Positions 27,347 through 36,191 are shown, counted from the stretch's first letter. The stretch: DNA of 64,000 nucleotides from Chitinophagaceae bacterium (GCA_028288585.1 JAQBNL010000082.1:26257-90256), one strand, 5' to 3'. Program-made: numbers and translations. Notes: generated from the sequence alone by a model not told the origin.

Positions 27347-28078
27347 TCAAAGGATGCTGTCTTTAGTGATAATAATTTCTTTTGTCTCACGAATATCAAG
27401 TGCATCTTTTCCTTTGAAGAAAATCTTTGCGCCATTTGCTCCGCCTAAAAATATTTTTTGAGAAGAAAAATATTCGTCATTGATTTTTAAAAATGCACCT
27501 TCCCTTAAGCCAATAACGGGAGTATCATTTGCTTCATGAAATTCTTTTATCCTGTCGTCCCTGGTTTCGCCCATGTGTGTTGAGCCTGGATCGGGATCGA
27601 TGTAATGAGGATTTATTTGCAGCGGAATTAAATTGATGGCATCAAAACCTTTGTTTGGATAGATAATAGGCATATCGTTAGTGGTACAAATTGTTTTGCA
27701 GGCTAAGTTGCTTCCGGCGCTGGAGCCAATGTAACGCATGCCTTTGGTAAGTACTGCATCATTTATTTTTTGCAATAGATCAAATTGCTGTAAATGGGTT
27801 AGTAACCTGAATGTATTTCCGCCGCCTACAAATATTGCTTTGAAATTATCTATATTGTTACCAACTTCATGAATTCCTGTTACACCAATGTCAAAGAGTT
27901 TAAACCTGTCTGTTACTTTTTGTGTGTACGTATTCCAATTGGTTTTATCCGCAGCGTAAGGGACAAAAACAATTTCAGTAATATCTTTTAGAAAGTTTTT
28001 AATTGTTTCTTCAAAAGGATCTAAATAGCCGCTGCCTGCAACTGATGAACTTGAAATGAGAAGAATTGATTTTTGCAT
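27347..28078 (-). CDS. pepE: Peptidase E (alpha-aspartyl dipeptidase, S51)
   Basis: A 243-residue cytoplasmic serine peptidase that cleaves Asp-X dipeptides. The nucleophile Ser lies in YIGSSAGSNLACKTI, and VGGGNTFRLLTHL and INPHYIDPDPGSTHMGETRDDRIKEF are conserved in PepE. The length matches the family (~230). It is monocistronic, with the repeat-flanked GIY-YIG unit upstream and the MFS gene downstream. Confidence 0.92.
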   Translation of the reverse strand: MQKSILLISSSSVAGSGYLDPFEETIKNFLKDITEIVFVPYAADKTNWNTYTQKVTDRFKLFDIGVTGIHEVGNNIDNFKAIFVGGGNTFRLLTHLQQFDLLQKINDAVLTKGMRYIGSSAGSNLACKTICTTNDMPIIYPNKGFDAINLIPLQINPHYIDPDPGSTHMGETRDDRIKEFHEANDTPVIGLREGAFLKINDEYFSSQKIFLGGANGAKIFFKGKDALDIRETKEIIITKDSIL

Positions 28079-28117
28079 AAGGTGAAATTAAATGGAATTT
28101 ACCAATCCAAAGTACAA

Positions 28118-28157
28118 GCTTCGTCTTTGCGAGGAGGAACGACGAAGCAATCTCATA
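28118..28157. repeat. Terminal inverted repeat, left copy, of the GIY-YIG unit
   Basis: GCTTCGTC (28118-28125) and GACGAAGC (28141-28148) form a perfect 8-bp stem around TTTGCGAGGAGGAAC, followed by AATCTCAT. The same sequence lies in inverted orientation at 28512-28550, on the other side of the GIY-YIG gene. Confidence 0.8.
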
Positions 28158-28181
28158 TTAGTTTGCAATCTTAGGCAGCAT

Positions 28182-28481
28182 CTATAAATCCTGAATGTCT
28201 TCCCACAAATCCCTCCATGTGGGATTTAACTTTTGTATCAAGGCTTCTTTATCTTTCCTGCTGCCACCTTTTATTTGCTTTTCTCTTTCTATTGCTTCTT
28301 CAATTTGAGATAATACTTCATACCAAACTATTTTATTGCAATTGAATTTTGCTGTAAAGCTTTCTGGATAAAATTTTGTTTTATGTTCCCATATCCGTGC
28401 TCTTAACTCTGCTGTTACACCTGTATATAAAACTTTATTGTATTGGTTTGTTATGATGTATACGCAGCCTCCGCGTTTCAT
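28182..28481 (-). CDS. Small GIY-YIG nuclease domain protein
   Basis: The 99-residue protein is a stand-alone GIY-YIG domain. The GIY-like strand reads CVYIITN, the YIG-like strand LYTGVTAELRARIWEHK with the catalytic Arg, and the metal-binding Glu is in IEEAIEREKQIKGGSRKDKEALI. This is the COG2827 (YhbQ-like) group. The ATG at 28481 is chosen because homologues begin MK-GGCVYI; an ATG 75 bases further upstream would make the protein start inside the flanking repeat. The gene lies between inverted copies of a ~40-base repeat, suggesting a mobile or repeat-associated unit. Function is unknown; a nickase or endonuclease is likely. Confidence 0.85.
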   Translation of the reverse strand: MKRGGCVYIITNQYNKVLYTGVTAELRARIWEHKTKFYPESFTAKFNCNKIVWYEVLSQIEEAIEREKQIKGGSRKDKEALIQKLNPTWRDLWEDIQDL

Positions 28482-28511
28482 TTTACTTTTATTATATGGC
28501 AAATATATTAT

Positions 28512-28550
28512 GAGATTGCTTCGTCGTCGTGCCTCCTCCTCGCAAAGACG
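28512..28550. repeat. Terminal inverted repeat, right copy, of the GIY-YIG unit
   Basis: ATGAGATTGCTTCGTCGTCG... to ...CTCGCAAAGACG is the reverse complement of the copy at 28118-28157 with a few extra bases (an additional CGT/CCT). The outer flanks differ, so the match is confined to the repeat. Confidence 0.8.
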
Positions 28551-28596
28551 TGGCATTGTGCTGAATCGCTAAATATTTATTCTTTGATGGGCGGCT

Positions 28597-28668
28597 GCCG
28601 GATAGAAGCGGAAAGCCTGCCCTTCGTCAGGCTGAGGCAAGCCAGGGCAGCTTGCAGCGAATAGCCGG
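28597..28668. repeat. Palindromic intergenic repeat (GCCGG ... CCGG)
   Basis: Outer GCCGG and CCGG flank inner perfect arms CTGCCCT (28617-28623) and AGGGCAG (28644-28650), with the words GCGGAAAGCC and TTGCAGCGAATAG between. It lies within the ~335-base gene-free stretch between the GIY-YIG and ftsZ genes. A further repeat-like word, TCCTTCGATAAACTCAGGAT, follows at about 28711-28730. Confidence 0.6.
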
Positions 28669-28750
28669 AACTAAAGTTGAACAATGAACAGATGAACACA
28701 GCCCCAGCAATCCTTCGATAAACTCAGGATGACAACACTCTGCCGGACAC

Positions 28751-28782
28751 AAAAAGCCCCGCCACTTTTTACAGTCCGGGGC
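28751..28782 (-). terminator. Terminator of the dcw operon after ftsZ
   Basis: Leftward the sequence reads GCCCCG - 15-base loop - CGGGGC followed by TTTTT, 35 bases past the ftsZ stop. It is a strong intrinsic terminator and marks the operon end. Confidence 0.88.
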
Positions 28783-28816
28783 ACATACCTATGAAAGTAC
28801 ACACACAACAATTATT

Positions 28817-30766
28817 TTAATCAGGCTTTTTACCTTCTAAAAAAGTATTGATCGTGCTGATCTGGGCCTGGTTATTCTGATCTGATTTTACGGTGTAATT
28901 ACTGTAGAAGCTTTCTACATCGGCGATGGAATTATGCAATTCCATATTGCGACGGAGGTAGGCGGGAACAGATTCAAACTCGTTGTTAGGATCCGCAGCG
29001 TTTACGTTAAAGGATAAGTTCCTCAACTTTGCCAAGCGTTCCATAGCCTTGCGCTTTAGTTCGTCCGTTTCGTCAGGCATTGCCTGCTCCTCTACATTCG
29101 ACATCATGATCGGCTGAGCTTGTTGTACATTTTGTTCGGGCTCCTCCGTCGCTTCTAAGGAATCTTTAACTACCAGCTGCATTTCGATAGCAGGTTCGTC
29201 AACCTGTGCCGATAGCTGCAACGGCAGTGGTTCCTCGATAGTCTTCTTGGATTCCTGTTGTTGCTGTTGCGGCTCTTCTACATAAAGGTTGGAAGGCTTG
29301 GCAAGGTAGCCGCCTGACGTCGGGGCGGTTACTGATACAGCTTCTTTATTTATTTGTCGATTTTCGTATTTTGGTATTTCAGCAGTAATAGGCGCTGGTA
29401 TTTCGGCAGGGATTGGATCAGGAGTTGAAGATAATTCGAAATGAATTATTTCAGGCTCTGATTTATCAACAGTAGTTTTACGATTCTCGATTGGTATCTC
29501 TACGATTTCCCTCACCTCTTCTCTCTCCATAAGTTGAGAGGGTGAAGCCTCTTCTATAATTGTTGGTGCCATCGCATCCTTTATCAGTTCAGCTACAGGC
29601 TCTACTTTTGGTTCGGATTTACCTTGTTGCTTTAGATCTAACTGAGGTAACGGTTCTTCTTTGGGAGTTGCCTTTTCATCGAATTGGAAAACGGGTTGCT
29701 GGTAAAGATTTTTCTTCTCTTCAGGCTGCGCCAATGTCATTACGATCTTCTCTTCTTTTTTAGTTTCTTCTTTTGGAGCTTCTTTTTTATCAAACGGATC
29801 TTTATGCTCAAAGCCTGTTGCAATTAATGTGATACCAATTTTTTCTCCCAGGTTATTATCATACCCTAATCCTAAAATCACATCTGTGTTTTCTCCTGCC
29901 TGGCTTAACAGATGGTTTTGGATTGTTTCCACTTCATCCATTGTAAATTCTGTATCACCTTCGGCAGAATTGATATTGATAAGGATCCATTTTGCGCCTT
30001 TGATATCATTATCATTCAGCAATGGTGAATTCAATGCATCTTCAATTGCCTGTTGTGCCCTGTTCTCTCCTTCGCATGCACCGCTGCCTAAGATTGCAAC
30101 ACCGCCATTACGCATTACTGTGCATACATCCGCAAAGTCAACATTGATCTGCCCGGTACTGCTGATCACATCTGTGATACATTTTGCTGCGGTAGCTAAA
30201 ACGTTATCAGCTTTGCTGAATGCCGCTTTCATAGTAAGGTTACCAAACTGGTGACGCAGCTTATCATTGCTTATTACAAGCAATGTATCAACATGATCTT
30301 TTAATTTACGAATGCCTTCTTCTGCCTGGGCAATTCTTTTCTTCCCTTCGTACGCAAAAGGTGTTGTTACAATACCTACGGTAAGAATGCCAAGGTCTTT
30401 ACAAATTTTTGCGATGATGGGTGCACCTCCGGTTCCGGTTCCACCACCCATACCGGCAGTAATGAACGCCATCTTGGTATTCACTTCAAGTATTCGTTTT
30501 ATTTCTTCAAGGCTTTCTTCAGTTGCTTCCCTCCCGATTGCAGGATTAGCGCCAGCTCCAAGCCCTTGTGTAAGATGTGGACCAAGTTGTATTTTATTTG
30601 GTACGCTACTTTGTGAAATAGCCTGCGCATCTGTATTGCAGATGATGAAGTTTACACCATCCGAAATCTGGCTAAACATATAATTTACGGCATTGCTACC
30701 GCCACCGCCAACACCAATTACTTTGATGATGGACGATTTTTCTTTAGGCAAATCAAAATGTATCAT
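28817..30766 (-). CDS. ftsZ: Cell division protein FtsZ with long C-terminal extension
   Basis: A 649-residue tubulin homologue that forms the Z ring. The GTPase core has GVGGGGSNAVNYM near the start, the tubulin signature GMGGGTGTGGAPIIAK at about 104-120, and the T7 loop region NINSAEGD. After ~residue 325 comes a ~270-residue low-complexity linker rich in Glu, Pro and Gln. The conserved C-terminal peptide VPAYLRRNME and a tail ending in STINTFLEGKKPD follow. Long linkers are usual in Bacteroidota. The C-terminal peptide should bind FtsA. It is the last gene of the dcw operon. Confidence 0.97.
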   Translation of the reverse strand: MIHFDLPKEKSSIIKVIGVGGGGSNAVNYMFSQISDGVNFIICNTDAQAISQSSVPNKIQLGPHLTQGLGAGANPAIGREATEESLEEIKRILEVNTKMAFITAGMGGGTGTGGAPIIAKICKDLGILTVGIVTTPFAYEGKKRIAQAEEGIRKLKDHVDTLLVISNDKLRHQFGNLTMKAAFSKADNVLATAAKCITDVISSTGQINVDFADVCTVMRNGGVAILGSGACEGENRAQQAIEDALNSPLLNDNDIKGAKWILININSAEGDTEFTMDEVETIQNHLLSQAGENTDVILGLGYDNNLGEKIGITLIATGFEHKDPFDKKEAPKEETKKEEKIVMTLAQPEEKKNLYQQPVFQFDEKATPKEEPLPQLDLKQQGKSEPKVEPVAELIKDAMAPTIIEEASPSQLMEREEVREIVEIPIENRKTTVDKSEPEIIHFELSSTPDPIPAEIPAPITAEIPKYENRQINKEAVSVTAPTSGGYLAKPSNLYVEEPQQQQQESKKTIEEPLPLQLSAQVDEPAIEMQLVVKDSLEATEEPEQNVQQAQPIMMSNVEEQAMPDETDELKRKAMERLAKLRNLSFNVNAADPNNEFESVPAYLRRNMELHNSIADVESFYSNYTVKSDQNNQAQISTINTFLEGKKPD

Positions 30767-30787
30767 AAGATTATATTATGTGGGTTA

Positions 30788-30866
30788 GTATGAGTTATTT
30801 GTTTATTTGTTTATCCGTTTATCAGTTAGCCTTATACCAATTAACCAATAAACTTTTAAACAGATT
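30788..30866. repeat. AT-rich repeat cluster between ftsA and ftsZ
   Basis: Tandem words GTTTATTTGTTTATCCGTTTATC are followed by their complement-like partner ACCAATTAACCAATAAAC. Similar words fill 13317-13404. It could fold as a hairpin between the two cell-division genes. Confidence 0.5.
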
Positions 30867-30871
30867 AACAT

Positions 30872-32239
30872 TTAAAGTTTTGCGTCTTCTTCTTCTTTAA
30901 AAAGATCAATCAATCCATTCTTGAAAGAATCCATAAAGCCTTTTAATGTTTTGCGCTGTTTTACTTTTGCTGCTTTTTCATCTACCATCACTTCTTCTGT
31001 TTCTTCAGCCTGTTGTTGTAAAGCTTCGGGTACAGTTACTTTTCTGAACTGCATTTCAAACTGCTTGCGCTTGTTCTCATAATCATTGTATCCTTTCAAT
31101 ATCAAACCAAGACAGGTTGAATACATTGGCTTTGCCAGTTCTTCAATATGTCCCGGCGCAAGATGTTCATTTGGATAACCAATTCTTGCATTCAATCCGG
31201 TAACATATTCAGTTAACTGAATTAAGTGCTTCAGCTGAGAGCCGCCTCCGGTAAGTATTACACCGCCATTCAGCATCCTGTTATCCAACCCAACCTGCTT
31301 TAAATGGTAAGAAACAAAGTCCATTATCTCGCTCATGCGTGCCTGGATGATGCCTGCAAGATTTTTTACAGATATTTCTTTGGGGGCCATGCCACGCAAA
31401 CCGGGGATAGTTATAAATGCATTTGATTTAGCTTCTTCTGCCAAAGCGCTGCCGAACTGAACCTTCATTTGTTCAGCCTGTGTTTTTAAAACACCTAAAC
31501 CTGTTTTAATATCGTTGGTAATATTCTCGCCGCCGAAAGGAATTACAGCAGTGTGCTTTAAAATGCCTTCATAAAAAACCGCAAGGTCTGTAGTACCACC
31601 ACCAATATCAACAATGGCAACACCAGCCTCCAGATCATGATCGCACATTACTGCTGCTGCAGATGCTAATGGTTGAAGAACAAGATCTTTTGTTTTCAAC
31701 CCTGCTTTATCTACGCTTCTGTTTATATTTCTGATAGCATTTTTATCACCGGTAATGATGTGAAAATTTGCGCCAACTTTTACACCGCTGTAACCGATCG
31801 GATCAGGAATGTTCTGGAAATTATCTACTGTAAATTCCTGCGGGATAACATCAATGATCTGGTCACCCGCAGGGATGTACGTTTTGTATTGATCATTTAT
31901 CAGCTGGTCAATCTCTGACTGCTTAATTTCTTCATCCGTATTCTGACGTACAATGTCACCACGGGTTTGAAGACTTTTAATGTGATGGCCTGCAATACCA
32001 ACATATACTTCGCTTATCGGCAAAGTTGGATTGCTTGCATAACAATTTTCAAGAGCCGTTTGTATGGCTTTAATGGTTTGATCGATGTTCAACACCATGC
32101 CGTGTTGTACACCGTTGCTGTTGGCCCGGCCAAAGCCAAGTATTTCAAGTTTGCCAAACTCGTTTTTACGTCCGGCAATGGCGGCAATTTTTGTAGTGCC
32201 AATGTCCAGACCGACAATAATGGGTTGTTCGCTGTTCAT
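30872..32239 (-). CDS. ftsA: Cell division protein FtsA
   Basis: This 455-residue actin-fold ATPase anchors FtsZ to the membrane. The phosphate-1 motif is VGLDIGTTKIAAIAG (residues 9-23), the SHS2/1C domain lies around VYVGIAGHHIKS, the phosphate-2 motif is AIVDIGGGTTDLAVF and the adenosine motif GGVILTGGGSQLKHL. The C-terminus MDSFKNGLIDLFKEEEDAKL is an amphipathic membrane-targeting helix. The order ftsQ-ftsA-ftsZ is conserved. Confidence 0.97.
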   Translation of the reverse strand: MNSEQPIIVGLDIGTTKIAAIAGRKNEFGKLEILGFGRANSNGVQHGMVLNIDQTIKAIQTALENCYASNPTLPISEVYVGIAGHHIKSLQTRGDIVRQNTDEEIKQSEIDQLINDQYKTYIPAGDQIIDVIPQEFTVDNFQNIPDPIGYSGVKVGANFHIITGDKNAIRNINRSVDKAGLKTKDLVLQPLASAAAVMCDHDLEAGVAIVDIGGGTTDLAVFYEGILKHTAVIPFGGENITNDIKTGLGVLKTQAEQMKVQFGSALAEEAKSNAFITIPGLRGMAPKEISVKNLAGIIQARMSEIMDFVSYHLKQVGLDNRMLNGGVILTGGGSQLKHLIQLTEYVTGLNARIGYPNEHLAPGHIEELAKPMYSTCLGLILKGYNDYENKRKQFEMQFRKVTVPEALQQQAEETEEVMVDEKAAKVKQRKTLKGFMDSFKNGLIDLFKEEEDAKL

Positions 32240-32272
32240 AGTTGTATGTGTTTTTGTTGTGTGTTGATATTT

Positions 32273-33604
32273 TTAATAATCATTTTTTGGAGGCAAAACT
32301 GCCTTCGGTTTTGTTACTTGTTTTATAATTGGTTTTGTTGCTTGTTTTATAATTGGTTTAGTAATTTTTTTTGTCGGTGCTGATTTTAATACAACCGTTT
32401 TTTTAAGCGGATTTGGATTTGGTCTTCCATTGGATGTGGATTTGCTTTTTGTTGAGCTTGATTTTGTTAAAACAGTAGCAGGTTTAGGTTTTGCAGTAGC
32501 AGACTTTAACCAGAACGGTTTTTCAACCGGATGAGAATTTTTCTTTTCAGAAACAATTGTTTTTGAAAGGATAGCATTTGGTTTTTCAGTGGATGATGGA
32601 ATTGTTTTCACAGGTGCTGTAACTACAGGTTTAGGGGCTACAGTCAAAGGTTGTTCATCGGGAATATCATCAAGCTGGGGGGCTACAGGAATAATATTAT
32701 CATCCTGTTGTTGATCTAACTGAATATTATTCATGCTGTCACTTGCCTGTTTTTGTGCATTGGCAACTATACTTTGCATTATTTGTTTTGTTCTTAGTAG
32801 ATCCTGTACAATATCTTCTGTACCTCTTTTTACAGCAACTATCTGCCCTTTATATTGCACATTTATTTTTGAGTATGTACTCCATCCAACTTTTGTTGCC
32901 ACCTGTTTATAAAACGTGAGGAGATTACTAAATTTCTCTTCATAATTATCTGCATTCCCAAAAACAATAATTTGATTCCCCACTTTGGGTATCATTTCGA
33001 AAGTTCTGTCGGCAGTAATGTCTATTTGATCGATTTGTGCCATCCAGAATGGATCTTTTACAATATAATTACTGATGTTTTTTACATCCCTTAATAAATT
33101 GCTGTCAGTTTTTGTAAGTGCATTTTGCTGCGCAGGAAAATTGCTGAATACAGGCACCCGTGCTGATGACTTATCACTTAAAGGCAAGGCAGCAAGGGAT
33201 GTATCCAGGTAAAAGGATGAACCTGTACTGGTAAAAATTCGTGCTATGGGTTCTCTTTCCATAACATCAACACGAAGCACTTCATTATTATCAAAGAACA
33301 GCTCGGCATTTTTTATCCATTGATTTTTTTTCAGCGTATTTTCAATTGAAGCAAGATTAAATGAACCTAATGTTTTACCGGGTAAGCTTCCGCCACAAAG
33401 CTTTTCCAGGATGCCGCTGATCTCTTTTTTATCAATGAAAAAATTCTCCTGGATACCGCTGATATTTATGTTCACCCCTTTACAACGTTTATTATTTCTC
33501 AGGCTGATAGCAGCGCCCAGCAATACAACCGTTGCCAGCCCCAGTATTGACCAAAGGATATTGGCAAAAATTCGTTTAGAGTTATATCGTCTTTTTTCTG
33601 GCAT
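32273..33604 (-). CDS. ftsQ: Cell division protein FtsQ/DivIB with Lys/Pro-rich tail
   Basis: A 443-residue protein with one membrane helix (about residues 15-35), a POTRA-like domain (VNINISGIQENFFIDKKEI), and the FtsQ beta domain up to about residue 265. It acts in the periplasm to link FtsL-like proteins with septal synthesis. The last ~170 residues are an unusual low-complexity tail rich in Lys, Pro, Thr and Ser, including a tandem 8-residue repeat near the end (KPIIKQAT, KPIIKQVT). E. coli FtsQ is 276 residues, so the tail is an addition. It lies 12 bases from murC. Confidence 0.9.
   Translation of the reverse strand: MPEKRRYNSKRIFANILWSILGLATVVLLGAAISLRNNKRCKGVNINISGIQENFFIDKKEISGILEKLCGGSLPGKTLGSFNLASIENTLKKNQWIKNAELFFDNNEVLRVDVMEREPIARIFTSTGSSFYLDTSLAALPLSDKSSARVPVFSNFPAQQNALTKTDSNLLRDVKNISNYIVKDPFWMAQIDQIDITADRTFEMIPKVGNQIIVFGNADNYEEKFSNLLTFYKQVATKVGWSTYSKINVQYKGQIVAVKRGTEDIVQDLLRTKQIMQSIVANAQKQASDSMNNIQLDQQQDDNIIPVAPQLDDIPDEQPLTVAPKPVVTAPVKTIPSSTEKPNAILSKTIVSEKKNSHPVEKPFWLKSATAKPKPATVLTKSSSTKSKSTSNGRPNPNPLKKTVVLKSAPTKKITKPIIKQATKPIIKQVTKPKAVLPPKNDY
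32307..32354 (-). repeat. 24-base tandem repeat in ftsQ
   Basis: Two 24-base units differ at one position (32307-32330 and 32331-32354), with part of a third. They encode the KPIIKQ-A/V-T octapeptide at the FtsQ C-terminus and keep the frame whatever the copy number. Confidence 0.85.
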
Positions 33605-33616
33605 TGCCCCTGTGCC

Positions 33617-35050
33617 CTAAAAGGGTATATTTTGATTTTTAAGAATAATTTGTTTTATAGGTTCTATCAATGTGTCTATGTCTCCTGCACCGGCCGTAAT
33701 AAATATCTCACCCCAGTCCTCTCCACCTGTGGAGAGGGAATTTTTCGAAGACTGTAAATAATTTAAAAGCTCTTCTTTAGTTTTTATGCTTGCTTTTATC
33801 ATACTCATTTCATTTAAGATTAACTCACTAGTTACACCTGCAATTGGTACCTCCCTTGCAGGATAGATTGGTAAGAGAATCACCTCGTCTGCCATATCAA
33901 GAATATTTGCAAACTCGGCAGCAAAATCTTTTGTACGTGAAAAAAGATGCGGCTGAAAAACAACAGTACATTTCATACCGCTGAATAAAGTTTTAGCACC
34001 TGTTATCAATGCTTTTAATTCTTCAGGATGGTGTGCATAATCATCAATGAATATTTGTTTATCAGTTTTAATGATGTACTCAAACCTTCTCTTTACTCCT
34101 TTAAAATTTTGTACGGCAGATTTTATTTTAGCGGGTTCAATTTTTAAATGATGCGCCACCGAAATTGCTGCCACTACGTTCTCCACATTATGCATGCCTC
34201 CCATATTTAAAACAACATTATCAAGCGTCCAGTCTGCTGTCATTACATCAAACAGGTAGCTTCCATGACTCATAGTTATGTTGGAAGCATATACATCCGC
34301 AGCATCATTTTGCAGGCTATATCTTAAATGAATTGGCGCTGACAGTTCCTGATCTTTTTTCAACCCATGTTTACTCAAAAGCAATCCATTAGATTTTATT
34401 TTTCCGGCAAATTCAACAAAGGCATTTTGCATTGCCTCTTCTGTGCCATATATATCCAGGTGATCGGCATCCATTGCAGAAATAATGGCCACATCAGGTT
34501 TTAATTTTAAAAAGCTGCGGTCATACTCATCTGCCTCTACTACACAAACATTTTTTTCATTGCTCTCCCACACTTCGGCCGGAGCCTGCGACCAGAAATT
34601 GGTATTATAGTTAACAGCAACACCGCCTAAAAATGCATTGCAACCATACCCGCTGTCGCGAAGGATATGAGCAATCATTGCGCTGATAGTAGTTTTGCCG
34701 TGGGTGCCCGCAACACAGATATTAAAAGAATCTTCAGTTATCTTTCCCAAAACATCACTGCGTTTTAAAAGCGTGTAATTATTTTTTTGATAATAAGTAA
34801 ACTCCCTGTGTTCTTTTGGAACAGCCGGCGTATATACAACCAATTGGGCATCCCTATCCAATAAATTGATATCATCTCTATAATGGATCTTTATTCCTTC
34901 GGCTTCCAGTTGCTTTGATAAATTGGTTTCTGTTTTATCATAGCCACTTACCGTAACTCCTTTCGAAGAGAAATACCTGGCCAGGGCGCTCATGCCAATG
35001 CCGCCGATGCCGATAAAATAAATCCTTGATATTTTTTTAAGATCAACCAT
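33617..35050 (-). CDS. murC: UDP-N-acetylmuramate--L-alanine ligase
   Basis: The 477-residue product adds L-Ala to UDP-MurNAc in the cytoplasm. It opens with the NAD-like loop FIGIGGIGMSALARYF and has the ATP P-loop VAGTHGKTTISAMI, VVEADEYDRSF and the Mur C-terminal domain ending in TAGAGDIDTL. The ATG overlaps the murG stop by 8 bases. A 16-residue insert SSKNSLSTGGEDWGEI just before the TAGAGDID block is encoded by a palindromic repeat (33711-33746). The insert lies in a surface region of the C-terminal domain and appears tolerated. Confidence 0.96.
   Translation of the reverse strand: MVDLKKISRIYFIGIGGIGMSALARYFSSKGVTVSGYDKTETNLSKQLEAEGIKIHYRDDINLLDRDAQLVVYTPAVPKEHREFTYYQKNNYTLLKRSDVLGKITEDSFNICVAGTHGKTTISAMIAHILRDSGYGCNAFLGGVAVNYNTNFWSQAPAEVWESNEKNVCVVEADEYDRSFLKLKPDVAIISAMDADHLDIYGTEEAMQNAFVEFAGKIKSNGLLLSKHGLKKDQELSAPIHLRYSLQNDAADVYASNITMSHGSYLFDVMTADWTLDNVVLNMGGMHNVENVVAAISVAHHLKIEPAKIKSAVQNFKGVKRRFEYIIKTDKQIFIDDYAHHPEELKALITGAKTLFSGMKCTVVFQPHLFSRTKDFAAEFANILDMADEVILLPIYPAREVPIAGVTSELILNEMSMIKASIKTKEELLNYLQSSKNSLSTGGEDWGEIFITAGAGDIDTLIEPIKQIILKNQNIPF
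33711..33746. repeat. Palindromic repeat inserted in frame in murC
   Basis: CCTCTCCAC and GTGGAGAGG form a 9-bp stem around two bases (33718-33737), flanked by CTCACCCC and TTCGAA. The TTCGAA edge also occurs beside the metG copy. Translated in frame into MurC. Confidence 0.8.
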
Positions 35051-36191
35051 TTAATGTTTTCAAAATTTCATTTGCAATTAATTCATCGGCATTGGTGTTA
35101 CCCAGCTTTGCAATATTTTCTTTTAACTCATTTGTTTTAACGGAATCATTTGCCAATGCTGCTATTGCATTTATTAATTTTTCGTTAACCTCACTATCAT
35201 TTATCATAATGGCGGCATGTTCCGTTACCAATGCATTAGCATTTGCAGTCTGATGATCTTCTGCGGCATGAGGATAAGGAACAAAAATTACCGGCTTAGC
35301 TACTATACTTAATTCTGCTATTGCCATTGCACCTGCCCTTGACACAACTATATCTGCGGCTGCATAGGCATATTCCATATTATTTATAAAAGCATTTGTC
35401 CAGATGTTGGTTCTTTCTTCTTCAGCGACGGCTGCTGCCGATGCATATCCTTTGCCTGTTTGCCAGATAAGCTGCAGGTTATTTTCTTTAAAAAAGTTGA
35501 GATTATTTTCAATTACCGTATTAATACTTTTTGCCCCAAGACTGCCTCCCATTACAAAAACCGTTTTCAATTCTTCTTTTAATCCAAAAAAATCAAGCGC
35601 TTCTTTTCTTGATATTTTTTTATCAGAAAAAATATTTCGAACAGGATTACCTGTCATAAGAATTTTTTCTTTTGGAAAAAATTTATCCATGCCATATGAG
35701 GCAACAAATATTTTGGTGGCTTTTGCTGCAAGAATGCCATTGCTTTTACCTGCGTGGGAATTACTCTCATGAATGAATGTAGGAATACCTCTTGTTTGCG
35801 CTAACCTTACAACCGGGAAGCTTGAATAGCCGCCAACACCAATAACTGCATGTGGTTTAAAATCATTCAAAATCTGTCTTACCTGTCCAAAACTTTTTGC
35901 AAGCTTGAAGGGTAATAAAATATTTTTAAATAAAGAACTCCTGTTATACCCTGCGATGTACAACCCTATAATCTTATACCCGGCCTGCGGTACTTTTTCC
36001 ATTTCCATTTTTCCTTTGGCGCCTACAAATAAAATTTCAATATCAGGTTGCTTTGCCTTTAATGCATTAGCTATTGCAATGGCCGGAAAGATATGTCCTC
36101 CCGTACCGCCGCCGGCAATGATGATGCGACAACCCCTGCAACTTTTTAAAGGAGTTTCTTCAAGAGATTTTATGTAATCTTCATTTTTCAT
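35043..36191 (-). CDS. murG: UDP-GlcNAc transferase MurG (lipid II synthesis)
   Basis: The 382-residue peripheral membrane glycosyltransferase converts lipid I to lipid II. The N-terminal GGGTGGHIFPA loop and GVGGYSSFPV lie in the acceptor domain; VFVMGGSLGAKSIN and IVSRAGAMAIAEL lie in the donor domain. A ~20-residue N-terminal lead precedes the core. Its ATG overlaps the ftsW stop as ATGA, and its stop overlaps the murC start by 8 bases, so translation of the three is coupled. Confidence 0.96.
   Translation of the reverse strand: MKNEDYIKSLEETPLKSCRGCRIIIAGGGTGGHIFPAIAIANALKAKQPDIEILFVGAKGKMEMEKVPQAGYKIIGLYIAGYNRSSLFKNILLPFKLAKSFGQVRQILNDFKPHAVIGVGGYSSFPVVRLAQTRGIPTFIHESNSHAGKSNGILAAKATKIFVASYGMDKFFPKEKILMTGNPVRNIFSDKKISRKEALDFFGLKEELKTVFVMGGSLGAKSINTVIENNLNFFKENNLQLIWQTGKGYASAAAVAEEERTNIWTNAFINNMEYAYAAADIVVSRAGAMAIAELSIVAKPVIFVPYPHAAEDHQTANANALVTEHAAIMINDSEVNEKLINAIAALANDSVKTNELKENIAKLGNTNADELIANEILKTLNG

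Noticed and set aside
28482..28556. N-terminal extension of the GIY-YIG protein to an upstream ATG
   Set aside because: The extra 25 residues are encoded by the flanking repeat, and relatives start at MK-GGCVYI.
28817..29800. FtsZ C-terminal low-complexity region as a fusion to another protein
   Set aside because: Long Glu/Pro/Gln linkers followed by the conserved C-terminal peptide are normal for FtsZ of this phylum.
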